From contig VFIW01000049.1 of the NCBI GenBank assembly GCA_006386115.1, positions 124,001 to 188,000 of the forward strand: DNA of 64,000 nucleotides, in the 5' to 3' direction. This DNA is from Globisporangium splendens (Eukaryota > Oomycota > Peronosporomycetes > Pythiales > Pythiaceae). The notes under the pieces were generated by a model, which did no database searches, was not told the DNA's origin, and was given only the letters and a program-made list of their open reading frames with translations. Positions 53,748 through 64,000 of the stretch are shown here, piece after piece. Made by a program: the position numbers and the translations under genes. The first letter of the stretch is position 1. Every line of letters starts with the position of its first letter.

Positions 53748-54762
53748 CTAGACGCTGCCTCCCAAGTCTCGCAGCATCTGGGTCGCGCGTGCCAGTTGCG
53801 TCGTCAGGCGATGCAGCCTCTTCTGGTACTGCGAGCGGAGCGAAAAGATTATCCGCGACTGCACTTGGATATTTGCTTCGACGACGTTGAGCTCCTCGGT
53901 GATCTCGGCCTTCGACAGCGCCGCCGTCTGTGCGTTTTGCAGACTTGTGGATGCTGCTTGGCGCCGGTGTGAGCGATTCATCCAGCGCACGCAACTCATC
54001 TGGATGCGGCGCAGCTGTTTGTCGTTCTGGTTCTTGGATTTCACGGCCTGCAGCATCTCCTTGAGCTCGCCGCGCTCATTCTTCAGAGCACTAATCTCCA
54101 TCTTGGCCGCTTCGAAAGATGAATTCACTGCATCAAAGCTCCACACACTCTGAGAAGCATATAGGATGTCAGAGTGAGTCTAAACGTGTTGGCACCAGCA
54201 CCACACCAAAGGCGCAGCACATTACCACATAAATGTCTCGATACCAGTCGCGCCAAAACGTCGAGTCGTCCGCGATCCTCCCATACGCCACCGCACCATC
54301 GTCGCCACGGGCACTGCTGCGATGAGCGCTCTGAGCAGCAGCCACAATATCCTCTGTGTGAAGTAGTAATGGCCGCGACGACGTCACCTTGTGGCCAATG
54401 AGGTTCCGGCTCGCGTGCTGCCGCTGCAGACCACACTCGCTCGGTGTCCTGTGCGCCGCGATGCGCGTCTGCTCCTGCGCGAGCTGTGTCAGCATGCGCA
54501 CTCGCCAGACCGCGTCGGCGTTGGCGCCGCGCGCAATGCCGCGGGACACGCATGCGATGCGACAGAGTTCCTGAGCGTCCAAGTGGCGCCAGATCTGCTG
54601 CTTGCACTCGTCCGGCAGCTGCACGAGCATGGTGAGTGTGGAGACGTACAGAGAGAGCGTTTGCCGTAATGCGCGCGTCAGCGACAGAGGGAGAATGGAG
54701 GAAATCAGAGCGCGGACGCGTGCTGATCTCGGGAAAAATGTGGCAAGTTCGTCGCCGGCCAT
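53748..54762 (-). CDS. F-box protein with C-terminal coiled coil
   Basis: Two exons (54762 or 54630 to 54226, and 54149-53748; donor GTAATG). The F-box is LPDECKQQIWRHLDAQELCRIACVSRGIARG with a following W (VWRVRM), the usual Skp1-binding signature. The middle has a W-rich patch (FWRDWYRDIYVSVWSF) and the last about 120 residues are a long charged helix (NERGELKEMLQAV, VRWMNRSHRRQAAS, ITEELNVVEANIQVQ). It is probably a substrate receptor of an SCF ubiquitin ligase; the target is unknown. The ATG at 54762 adds 44 residues before the F-box; the ATG at 54630 places the F-box at residue 5. Which one is used is open. Confidence 0.82.
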
Positions 54763-54803
54763 TTGCACACGCTTTCGTTTCGGCAGTCTTGACCAAATGA
54801 GGG

Positions 54804-54825
54804 GGTACGATACCGGTATCGTACC
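54804..54825. repeat. 22-bp perfect palindrome between divergent genes
   Basis: The 11-bp half-site GGTACGATACC is followed directly by its reverse complement with no spacer. It lies 42 nt upstream of the F-box gene's outer ATG and 188 nt upstream of the next gene on the plus strand. Such perfect symmetry suggests a binding site for a dimeric protein, though no factor can be named. Confidence 0.85.
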
Positions 54826-55012
54826 GGTATTCTATTTTGGGATGGTTGACACGCCACCATCATTCTGCAAGTAGACATGGCTACATTTAGAGACGAAGAG
54901 GTAGATACGGTATTCTTGGCGACATTAAGAGATCCTCAATGTGCCATTGCTCTCTTGCTTATTGGCAAGTGAGTGTCTGGGAGGGTTAAGTCGTTCACTC
55001 TCACCTACAATC

Positions 55013-56948
55013 ATGTGCCGAGCACGCTGGTTGCCCATCATGCTGCTCTTCAGCGCTGCTTCGCCTGGCGCGGCGCAATCCAACATTCACACAGCATTCG
55101 ATCCGAACTTTGCGTGTCGCGGTGGGTGCTCTTCATGGAAGCGAGCAGACGGGTACTCGGAGATCCCAACGGGGTCGAAAGTGTTCATCTGGGACGTCAA
55201 GCTCAAGATCGATCCGGCGCCCGTGTGCTTGCTCACGTTCCCGTACGACCCAGGTCTGAACGAGCAAGTCGGCGAACGAAGAGTGCGCAGCGGCCGGCTC
55301 GTAGGCACGAGCTACCCGATCGACAACGACTATGACTCGCTCTGCTGTGAGCAGCGAGGAGCATGTCTCGCATTAGATGAAGATGCATCGGGGAAGTGTC
55401 GTTGTGTCAAGCGCTGGGGGTTCACGGGCGATCACTGTCAATTCAGTAGTACATTCTTCTCGTGTATCCTGCATTGCTTTGAAAAGCTAACATTTGTGAT
55501 GTTGTGTGCTGCTGCCATAGTTTACGAGACAGCAGCTACGAGCAACACAAAATACTTTCCAGCAGCGACCAACTTGTCCGACGTAAAGACGCTGCCACCA
55601 GACATTCGCCACTACCTCCTATCATTCGATTACAAGCAGGCAATACGCAGCGCAACAATCGCGGCGTCGAGCGGCAGTCCTTCGAGCATCTCTACAACTG
55701 ACTAGTGGGACTCGCCACGCTACTCGCTCTTGCCAGGCTCATCCGTGGAATCAGTTCCAACAAACGGCACCTCGCTCGGATGTCGTGCTGCGCCGCTGAA
55801 ACGGCCGTACTTGTGGCAGTGCTGCTTGCTGGCGTCCTGTACACGATCGCGATGATGTTCCAGCACGGCATCGAGGCGTTGCGGTTGTTTGGCAATGACG
55901 CGTCCATCTTCCTTGCATCAACTTTGGCCGCAAAAGATGTGCAGAGAGTATTGCTCGACGCGAACTTGGTGAGTGCAAACGAAGTCGACAGCGCATTGGC
56001 ATTCGCTGACACACTCCGAGTACCTCCCCATCCTACACCGTCGAATGGCAACCCGTCGAGATTCGATATCGACGCATTGTATCTATCGGTCTTTCAAGAG
56101 CTGTTCGCGTTCCGCAACAACACTGTAAACGCTGACATAGCCATCGCTGATCTGTTTGGGTGGGACGAGAGCTTTGCCGCTGATCAGCGTGCGTTGCTTG
56201 TGGCATCGACATTTGGAAATACAAGTGTGACGTCGCCGTACAATGGCACACTCCATCAAGATCTGCCGAACTCGAGTATTTCGCGACTCCTTGATCCAGA
56301 CAACGACGCGAAACCCGTCACCAATGACGACATCGTAATGATACAAACCGTGTTCAACGAGACTTGGCGCGGCGTGGCAGATCGAGGAGCGCATCAAAAC
56401 TACTTGATCATCAACCAGTGGCACTCTGTCGCCCAAGTATACGCTCAGAAGCTGCGGTTCAGGGAGTACACGGCGGTCGTGGTGGAGATCACCAACCGAG
56501 TACGACCATTACTCGGTACACTCCATTCACGTATGTTTTCTCGTTGCTCAGCTAAATGCCCGCTCATGGGAACTGCAGATGTCCTCATCGAGAAGACGCG
56601 CGCGATGGAGTCGGCCGAGTTCCAGGTGAAAGCTGACGTCGAGTACTTTACCGACGCGATCCGCAACAGTAAGATCCACGACTGCTCCTACGACGGCAAT
56701 TGCGGTACGTCTATCTTGGCAAAGCCGCGTGTATGCACCTACTTTCCGTGTTGACTGTACACCCTGAATGAATGGCCAGGATGTCTCCGCGCGTCCGTCA
56801 ACGAGCTCTTTGATCTGTTCCAGGAGCTCATCGCGCCGTGATCACGTGCGCCATCACAGCCGTCTGCACGCTGCTGGGGCTCATCTTCGCCAACTGCTTC
56901 GCCAATCGCCTGTGCCGCAACACCGTGAAGGTGCACATTGGGAACTAG
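55013..56948 (+). pseudogene. Secreted/membrane protein with EGF-like Cys motif, reading frame disrupted
   Basis: Starts with a signal peptide (MCRARWLPIMLLFSAASPG). The ectodomain has paired Cys and an EGF-like end (CCEQRGACLALDEDASGKC, GFTGDHC). An intron near 55455-55520 is likely (it is open in frame, so may be retained). Further exons encode a transmembrane helix (ETAVLVAVLLAGVLYTIAMM), a large N-glycosylation-rich domain (several N-x-T/S), an intron (about 56530-56579) and a last part with a final transmembrane helix (ITAVCTLLGLIFANCF) to the stop at 56948. The frame changes near 55700 without a convincing intron, and again near 56840, where ELIAP is followed by a TGA although the other frame continues VITCAITAV as one base short. 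It is either a recent pseudogene or has assembly errors. I do not recognise the family. Confidence 0.6.
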
Positions 56949-57454
56949 AGGTCAGGATCTTTTATCGGATACTTGCACACAGAATGTACCCATGTGTCCA
57001 AATCCACCAATGATGTCCAACGCAGCGGATCGTCCGCTGGCTTTGTCCGCTGATTGGATTTTCCCTCCTCGTTTTTCACCAATCACAGCACGGGTGAAGC
57101 CACTCGCAAACACTTTTAATCTGGAACAGTGGACGGTTCACATCTGCACTCAGTGGGTACACACCGGCGTTTCTCTCTTTTCGAGTCACAGCAATATTGG
57201 ATCATTAGTGATGGGGTATTAAATGCTGCATAACTCGTATCCGACTTGATTCTACTGAACCCACTGTTCAAAGCAACCCTCCACTTTTAGATCGCATCTG
57301 TTTTAACAGTGTATTTGAAGACATATTAGATCTAATGGAACATGCAGCGTCCTCTCTCTCCCCCATTTTCTTTCTATTTTGCAGCGAGAAGGTCCAAACC
57401 GCAGAAAGAAAAGCGCGGAAGAAAGTTACCACACGCCATTCTTGATCTTTCCAT
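56949..57454. other. Intergenic, no gene seen
   Basis: 506 nt upstream of the copine gene; AT-rich at 57180-57330, then a pyrimidine-rich stretch (57350-57390) close to the start. No other feature. Confidence 0.5.
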
Positions 57455-59831
57455 ATGTACTACCAGCCGCCTCCGCCCGCCAACCCCGTGGGTCGTGACT
57501 ACCGCTCGTTCTCGGCACCATCTGCGCCGCCTGCCGATGACAGTGACAACCACAGTCTCTACCCTCCGCTGTCGCCCACAATGCCCGTCGGCGGCTCCTT
57601 CCTGCACCCGCAGATGCCGTTCGTTGCAGGAGCATCTCCCGGTGGCGTCACGGGGCCGCCCGTGAGCATTCCTATGTACCCTCCGCAGTCGACGCCACCC
57701 ATGAACCAGCAGACGCCGCTGTCTCCGGCGTACAACCAGTCGTTCTCGTATCATCATCAGCAGCAGAGAGGGTCCTTCACGGGCAGCATGCCGCCACCGA
57801 GCCCCGTGACGACGAACCAATCGTTCTATCAGCCACAGCAACAGAGCGCGCCGTTTAATGCTGGCGTTGTTCCACCAAACCCAAATCTCATCTCTGGCCG
57901 CACCGCGAGTGGCAATGGCTCGCTCTTGCAGGGTGGATACGGCCCAGTGGACCCGATGCTGTCGATCCCAGTGGCCCCCTTGCAGAACCGCTCGGCGGCA
58001 ATTCCGTCGAGCGTCGTGGAGCTGCGGTTCAAGTGCAAGGGGCTCAAGAAAAGCGATTTCCTGTCCGAGTCCGACCCGTTCCTGGTCGTGTATCTACAGG
58101 AAGACGCGCGCTCGTGGCGCGAGATCGGCCGCACAGAGACTGTTGTGAACACGGCCGACCCGACGTTCACCAAGGCGTTCCACATCGATTTCTTCTTTGA
58201 GGAAGTGCAGCGACTGCGCATCGAGGTATTTGACCGCGACAGTCCGTCGAATAAGCTGAGCGACCATGATTTTCTCGGCTGCGTGGAGCTCACGATGGGT
58301 CAACTGATGTCGTCGACGGGCCAGTCGATGGTGCTCTCGCTGCTGCAGAAGGAGAAAGGGCGTCACGTGTACGGTATCAGCGGCCACGTCGTGATCTCGG
58401 CCGAAGAAGTGTCGACGTGCTCGGACATGATCAGCGTGCAGTTTGCCGGCGAGAAGCTGGACAACAAGGACGGCTGGTTCGGCGCGTCCGACCCGTTTCT
58501 CAACATTTACCGCATCAAGGACGAGAACGCGGACCCCGCATCGCCGAATTCGTGGGTCCACGTGTGGAAGAGCGAGACCATCATGGACAATTTGAACCCG
58601 CGATGGCGCATGGCGACGCTCAGCGTGCAGTCGCTTTGCAATGGCAACCTCTCGAGGATGCTCAAGTTCGAGTGCATGGATTGGGAGAACAGCGGCCGCC
58701 ACCAGCTCATTGGTGTGTGCACGATGACCGCTGCTGAACTAGTGTCAGGAGAGAAGCAACGGGTCGACCTCATCAACCGCGAGCGACAGCTGAAGAAAGG
58801 CAAGAGGTACAAAAACTCGGGCGTGCTTAAGGTGCTACACATTGAGAGCTTCAAGCAGCACACGTTTGCGGAATTCCTGCGCGGCGGCTGCGAGATCAGT
58901 CTGATCGTTGGCATCGACTACACGGCATCGAACGGTGCACCATCGGACCCACAGAGTCTGCATTACATTGGCGGCAGCTACACGGGCCAAGGCAACGACT
59001 ACCAGGCAGCAATCAGTGCCACCGGCGCGATCCTGGAGCCGTACGACGCCGACCGAAAGTTCCCGACTTACGGCTTTGGCGGCATGGTGAACGGTTATGT
59101 GAACCATTGCTTCCCGCTCACGTTTGACCCGACGCAGCCAGAAGTGGAGGGCGTGCGCGGCATCCTGCAGGCGTACGCGAACTCGTTCCAAATAGTGCAG
59201 CTGCACGGCCCGACGTATTTCGCGCCGTTGATTCGCCAGGCGGCGACGATAGCGACTCATTTCTCGAACCCAGCAGCGCCCATGGCGGACACGAGTCTCA
59301 AGTACTTTGTGCTGCTGATCATCACCGATGGCGCGATCATGGACATGCAGGCGACGATCGACGAGATCGTGCAGGCGAGCTTCCTGCCGATGTCCGTTGT
59401 GATCGTGGGCGTCGGCAACGCAGATTTCTCGGCTATGGACACGCTCGACGGCGACGGCAAACTGCTTATGGACTCAAGACGGCGTGTGGCTGCGCGTGAC
59501 ATGTACGTTTTCTTTTTTGAGATTGAAGTGACCACCTATGGAGGACAACCTGACTAATTTATGATGTGCTTTGTTGACTGTGTGCAATGACAGTGTGCAG
59601 TTCGTGCCGTTCAACCAATTTCGAAATAACCCGGCGCGACTCGCGAAGGAGACGCTCGCCGAGATCCCGATGCAACTCGTGCAGCATTTCAAGGCGCGCG
59701 GCATTAAGCCACACGTGCCGCTGGAGCGCATGGGCACTGGCATGCTTATTGACAACGCGATGCAGGGTATGAATGGGAACCGCGCGTCGATGAACCACAG
59801 TCGCGCGTCGTTTTCTGGCGCACAAGTCTAA
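57455..59831 (+). CDS. Copine (two C2 domains plus vWA/copine domain)
   Basis: Two exons (57455-59502, 59594-59831; GTACGT donor) give 761 residues. The first about 185 residues are Pro/Gln/Ser-rich and disordered. C2A (about 190-310) begins VELRFKCKGLKKSDFLSESD and contains LRIEVFDRDSPSNKLSDHDF with the Asp residues that bind Ca2+. C2B (about 320-440) has KLDNKDGWFGASDPFLNIY. The vWA-like copine domain (about 465-690) starts EISLIVGIDYTASNG, with the MIDAS-like D-x-T-x-S, and includes ILEPYDADRKFPTYGFG. Copines are Ca2+-dependent phospholipid-binding proteins recruited to the plasma membrane. The N-terminal disordered extension is longer than in animal copines. Confidence 0.95.
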
Positions 59832-60261
59832 GCAGCGCTGACTCAGATAGTATGAGAAAACCGACACAGCACAAATTCAAGGCGCGTGTCCTAGAAAGTA
59901 GGGTAGTAACTAATTAAGCTAATCAGAGTGAAAATGTTGAGGATTGCCGTCCATTTGGGGATCGGCTGCTCGCATTCGTGTGTGTGTGTGTGTATGGGAG
60001 TGTAGTGGTTCCCTCGCTCACTTAGACGGATCCTCGGCAGCTGACGGCACTCATCTTCATCGCAAATGAATTGGTGAGTGGGTGTTGCCTCCTACTCTTA
60101 TCCGAGCGCAGATGCTAACGAAGTGTGCGGGTGCTACAGAAGACCTACCAAACGAGCGATAGAACGCTTTTCTCCTGCTCACTTTTCCAAATACCTCAAC
60201 CAAGTTAAGCGATCATTCCAAGAGCAAAGCCGAGTATCCCTTTTGGGAGTTTAGTAAGACC
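59832..60261. other. Intergenic with (GT)n run
   Basis: 430 nt between copine and the small secreted protein. It includes a short (GT)8 run. An initiator-like GATCATTCCAAG at 60211-60222, about 40 nt before the next start codon, may be a core promoter. Confidence 0.5.
59978..59993 (+). repeat. (GT)8 microsatellite
   Basis: About eight GT units in the intergenic stretch between copine and the secreted-protein gene. Confidence 0.9.
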
Positions 60262-60534
60262 ATGAAGCTCGCCAAGCGATTTGCTGTGGGTGCTGCAGTC
60301 CTCTTTTTCGCGGGGATTTCTGCGTCTTCCGTCGTGGAAGCGCACACTCAAGCAGATACGCCAACGATCATGCGTCTAGGTTCCAAACGTCGCACTGAGA
60401 TCGACCAAGACGACGGAAAAGAGACGCTAGCAGCAATTGCAGCGTTGATTGCAAGTAAACCACCAGCCCCGCCTGTGCCTCCAGTCCCAGCGGAGGGGGG
60501 AAGGCGAGCCTTCGATTGTCGACGACAGCAATGA
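60262..60534 (+). CDS. Small secreted protein, possibly frameshifted
   Basis: 90 residues as read. MKLAKRFAVGAAVLFFAGIS and ASSVVEA form a good signal peptide, leaving a hydrophilic mature part (HTQADTPTIMRLGSKRRTEI...) with a Pro run. No RXLR or LxLFLAK motif is present. At 60495-60500 lies a run of six G, after which another frame stays open to 60769 and continues as a hydrophilic chain (PSIVDDSNEEHKAPS, then Arg/Pro-rich). A one-base change in the G run, by mutation or sequencing error, would give a secreted protein of about 170 residues. It could be a candidate effector or wall protein; no family is recognised. Confidence 0.55.
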   Translation: MKLAKRFAVGAAVLFFAGISASSVVEAHTQADTPTIMRLGSKRRTEIDQDDGKETLAAIAALIASKPPAPPVPPVPAEGGRRAFDCRRQQ

Positions 60535-60782
60535 GGAGCACAAAGCGCCTTCGACGATGGGGATTTCTGGGGACGGCAATATGGTTCTACACCTGCCACA
60601 CGTTCTTCGAGACCTCCGTGGGCATCCCCGACCGACACCAGACGCCACCAGAAGGTCGCCAGAACCAAAACACTCGAGTGGCTCCAAGGACAACGACAGC
60701 CATGACAAGGACACTGGTGGGGCTCCACGAGGACTCCGAGGCGGGAAATCGTTGCGTGGAGACGCCTAAGTCAAGTGTTTAG

Positions 60783-61159
60783 TGTTTGTATGTCTGTGAA
60801 GATCGAGTGAGTTCGTATCTGTTGTCGTTGCTGTCGTGTCAAATCACTTGACCCAATGCGACCAAACAATGTGAACATGCGTAATTGAAAATGTCTTCGT
60901 CTCCACAAAGGGCTTGGCAACTATGCTGCCGCTCTATCTTTAAGGACAAGATTGACAAGCATACCCACCAATTGGAGTTCACCCCTATTTCAAGCGCAAC
61001 AGAAAAAAAAAGATACGAAGGTCTCTGCTTCTCGGTGCTCAACTGGCAACTTCCCGCTTTCAAATTGAGCAGACTGAGAGCAGCTCTCTGCGGCGCCAGC
61101 ATTTCTCTTCTCAGCCCAATATCTGCAATAGCACAAGCAATACGCAACAATCTCGAGCC
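60783..61159. other. Intergenic, no gene seen
   Basis: About 380 nt upstream of the K+ channel gene. No supported feature. Confidence 0.5.
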
Positions 61160-62734
61160 ATGGCCGTCGCGGTAAGCCTCCGTGCCTCAGAATGCACCAT
61201 ACACATCAAAACCTCAAGCTCATGTGTTTTGTATGATAGGAAGCGAACGCTGGCGACGACTTCGCGAGCCCAGTGATGGTGGTGACAACGATCCCTCCTG
61301 ATCCAGCTCAGGTGCATCCATGAGTCTATGGTGCGTGCCTAGAGAGATCTTTCATGAGACTAACCCAGACCATGTCATGCTACTGCTTTTGCACCACACG
61401 CAGCCTGCGCGGTACGAATACCGCCGTCCAAACTCGGGGTACTCGAGCAGCTCCACGAGCAGCTCCCCACACTCTCGGAAGGGGGTACGTGCCCATTTTC
61501 ACTACAACACTACGCACGAAACAAACACCGATCCTCACCTGGGTTATTTCCATTTACACCTACAGCCAATGTTTAATTTCCCGAAGTTCTCGCGAAAGAA
61601 TTCGCACTGCGCTAACGCCGCACCGGGTATGGCGCAAAAGACTATCGTCATGGGTGCCGAGGCCAAGCCGGGCGAGAATCCCATGCGTGAGAACCTTGTG
61701 GCGCTCTTCCTCATGCTCTCGTACCTGGCCGTGAGCGTCACGTTCTTCTACAACGTCGAGAGCTGGTCTGCTATCGACTGCGTGTACTACGCCATGGTGA
61801 TCGTCACGACGGTCGGCTACGGCGACGTGGTGCCCGTATCGAAAGGCGGCAAGGTGTTCACGATCTTTTTTGCGTTCTACGGTATTTGCACGATCGGTCT
61901 CGCACTCGGACGCCTCGCACAGCTCTTCCTCAACCGTCAGAAGAGCATCGCGAAGGAGGCAACGCAGAAGTTGCTCACCCACGTCGACCACGCCCGCTCT
62001 GCGGCCAACACGTCGTCCTCAGGGATTCCGACCCACGATCCTGCTGTGGACAAGGAGCACTCAATGAACATCGCCGTGGCGCCGTCCAACGACCAGAAGC
62101 CCAAGAAAGCGAAATGGCGCCGCGTGCTGTTCTCAAGGAGCAACCTGGCAATCCTGAGCGCGCTTCTGCCGATTGCCGTGTCCATCGGCGGCGGACTCAT
62201 CGTCGGCACCATCGAGGGCTGGCCCATCCTCGACTGCGTTTACTACAGCATCATCACGATCACGACGGTCGGCTTTGGCGATCTCTCGCCCAAGAGCAGG
62301 GATGGACGTCTCTTTGCGATATTTTACCTGCCCCTGGCCGTTGTCTCGGTCGCGCACGGTATCGGCTCCGTGTTCGAAGAGATCAGCAAACGCTCCATCA
62401 TGAAAACAGTACGTATCTCTTTCTCCTCTGGGCACAGCATGACGTTTTGCCTCATTGAACTGTGGCTGATGTGCGTTTGAAACAGAAAATCAGCATGAAG
62501 GAGCTCCTCGCAATGGACTCGGACGGCGACGGCAAGGTCTCGCAGCTCGAGTACCTCTCGTACATGCTCGTGAAGTTGAACAAGGCTGACCAGGACGACA
62601 TCGACGGCATCCTCGCGCAGTTCAAGAAGCTTGACAAAGACGGCAGCGGCGAACTCGACAAGGCCGACTTGGAGCGCATCGACCGCGAATTGCAGCGTGC
62701 GCAGCAAGAGCACGACGAGCTGCGCCACGCTTGA
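61160..62734 (+). CDS. Two-pore potassium channel (TPK-like) with C-terminal EF hands
   Basis: Five exons (61160-61171, 61240-61311, 61404-61484, 61566-62408, 62486-62734) sum to 419 codons; the first coding exon is 12 nt (MAVA). Four hydrophobic segments flank two pore loops with the K+ filter strings TTVGYGD and TTVGFGD, each followed by an inner helix. Two EF hands close the chain: DSDGDGKVSQLE (canonical 12-residue loop) and DKDGSGELDKAD. This is the layout of plant vacuolar TPK channels, which are opened by Ca2+ through these EF hands. An 80-residue charged linker connects the two pore units. The target membrane cannot be told from sequence. Confidence 0.93.
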
Positions 62735-64000
62735 AGCCAGACAAAAGCGCTACTTTGTAGACAGCATTGTCAGATCACGATGCATTTGACCTGGCAAAGT
62801 CCACTTGCAAGAAAGGATACTCTCTTTGCAGCTCCATCTAGTGCACTTCGATGCACCACATGCGTTCGTATGTGGTGGCAACTGACAGCCAACCAGTGCG
62901 CTCTCTCTCTCTCTCTCTCTCTGTTGCTCTTCGGTTGGTGAGACCGTCGTCTCTGCACCGAATTCCACGCAGATTCAACTTGAAGATCGTCACCCACGCA
63001 TGCCCGAATCTCTCGCCAAGCGCGAGATTGCTCCCTGCCCAAAGCACCGAACGCCCGTGCGCAGATTGCGCAAAAGTAGACAAGACAGCGCTTATTCTTG
63101 TGCTTGTGAGCCAATCGCTGGCAGCACATGGGACGAGTCAGTCCCTTGCACCAAAACGACAAACGTGAGACAGACCCGGAGAAACAGGTGGTCTCCCAAA
63201 GTTCAAGTTGCACCTGCGTCCAGTTGTGGACACCCCCATGGAGAAACCTTGGCTCTGAGATTCGCTCGTGCAAGGCGTCGACGAACTGCGAGTGGGATCA
63301 TCATCATCGTGTTCGGACGCAAATGAGGATAGCAACCGTAGGATGGGCACAACAGCAACAGAGGACACGAGTGTACGAATGCGTACGAGAAAGGAAACGA
63401 GACCGCGCTGACATGTGGACTGTTTAGGTAGGCGGCGAGCCTGCAAGGCCATTGGCGGCCTCTTCCACCAATGAAAGTTCGTGCCAGATGCCACGCGCCA
63501 GAGCCCAAGTGACAGAGCGCACTTTGGTGTATCGTCGTTGTCGTCAGCTCAGCTGGCGGCGTCTCGTTTTCTGCACACTGACTGAGAGATCGAGCCATCG
63601 CCACTTGAATTTTCAGCCACTTGCGCTGAGCTCAGCTACTGCGGCCCCAAAGAAAACGACTGGCTCTGCTGCCTCCGATCGAGTTGAATCATAGAAAAGC
63701 TACAGTACACCCCTCTGTTGCTGCTGACGCACGTTCAACTTGAATCTCCGCAGTCCCAGGAGGTTGAAGATCGGACATGCGGTCACCTTCAAGTAGCACT
63801 TACGTTGGTGAGATTTGTAGGAAGGGCATACATGTAGCGCTTGGTCAGCCCACCCCTCTACTGCAACCTTACCGCATAGAGAGAGAGCGACTCCTGTGGA
63901 TCGCCAGTGATCATCCTGATGACCCCAGCCATGGGACTTTCGCCACTCGAGTCGCGAGAGGAAAGCAGCGACCAGCCGTCGCTCTCTCATTTCTCAATTT
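62735..64000. other. Gene-free right end of window
   Basis: 1266 nt without a supported gene. Open frames on both strands (for example 62770-63273 minus, 63700-63990 minus) show no domain, leader or matching splice sites. It contains the (CT)12 microsatellite and may hold the promoter or part of a gene beyond the window. Confidence 0.5.
62901..62924 (+). repeat. (CT)12 microsatellite
   Basis: Twelve CT units, 167 nt downstream of the K+ channel stop codon. Confidence 0.95.

Noticed and set aside
60262..60534. RXLR or Crinkler effector
   Set aside because: The secreted protein has no RXLR-dEER or LxLFLAK motif after its signal peptide.
62770..63990. Frames on both strands at the right end
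   Set aside because: No domain or splice support; one runs through the CT microsatellite.

Overview
The window is nuclear DNA of an oomycete, most likely of the Peronosporales/Pythiales group (Phytophthora- or Pythium-like). The evidence is: dense genes on both strands; short GT-AG introns, mostly 55-100 nt, many with donors of the type GTRCGT; a secreted lytic polysaccharide monooxygenase of the type described from Phytophthora (AA17); an oomycete-type core promoter (Inr plus flanking element) upstream of it; a relic secreted protease joined to CBM1-like and PAN/Apple modules; and a double-length tyrosyl-tRNA synthetase. Intron positions were read by eye from splice signals and conservation of the reading frame. 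Where exon lengths sum to a whole frame this is stated, and unresolved junctions are flagged.

Layout. 1-13 kb: a calcineurin-like phosphatase running off the left edge, a small multi-spanning membrane protein with CREST-type polar residues, tandem TyrRS, an EGLN-like prolyl hydroxylase, a PP2C phosphatase and a gamma-glutamylcyclotransferase-like protein. 13-21 kb, very compact: a CW-zinc-finger protein, mitochondrial HslU, NSE1 (SMC5/6 complex), NDUFAF3 (complex I assembly), ADAT2 and TRM7. The last two are convergent and both act on the tRNA anticodon loop. 21-33 kb: a coiled-coil protein, a CAMK-like kinase, CDP-diacylglycerol synthase, a divergent pair of DJ-1 paralogues (one has lost the nucleophilic cysteine) and Ku80. 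33-38.8 kb: TSR2 and DBP8 (ribosome biogenesis), the AA17-type LPMO, then a gene-poor stretch with a dead RNase H fragment of a retroelement. 38.8-44.6 kb: a large RCC1-HECT ubiquitin ligase. 45.4-47.3 kb: a decayed secreted protease-lectin gene. 47.5-54.8 kb: PPCS (coenzyme A synthesis), mitochondrial BolA, AP-1 sigma, a CCDC148-like coiled-coil protein and an F-box protein. 55-62.7 kb: a frame-disrupted membrane protein, copine, a small secreted protein and a two-pore K+ channel with EF hands. The last 1.3 kb shows no gene.

Most of the window is housekeeping. No CRISPR array, rRNA or tRNA was seen. The least ordinary items are the tandem TyrRS whose first half has lost its catalytic signatures; the LPMO whose Cys-rich tail is repeated in frame just beyond its stop codon; the Cys-less DJ-1 paralogue sharing a promoter with a Cys-bearing one; the CREST-like protein; a 22-bp perfect palindrome between two divergent genes; and the decayed protease-CBM1-PAN gene.
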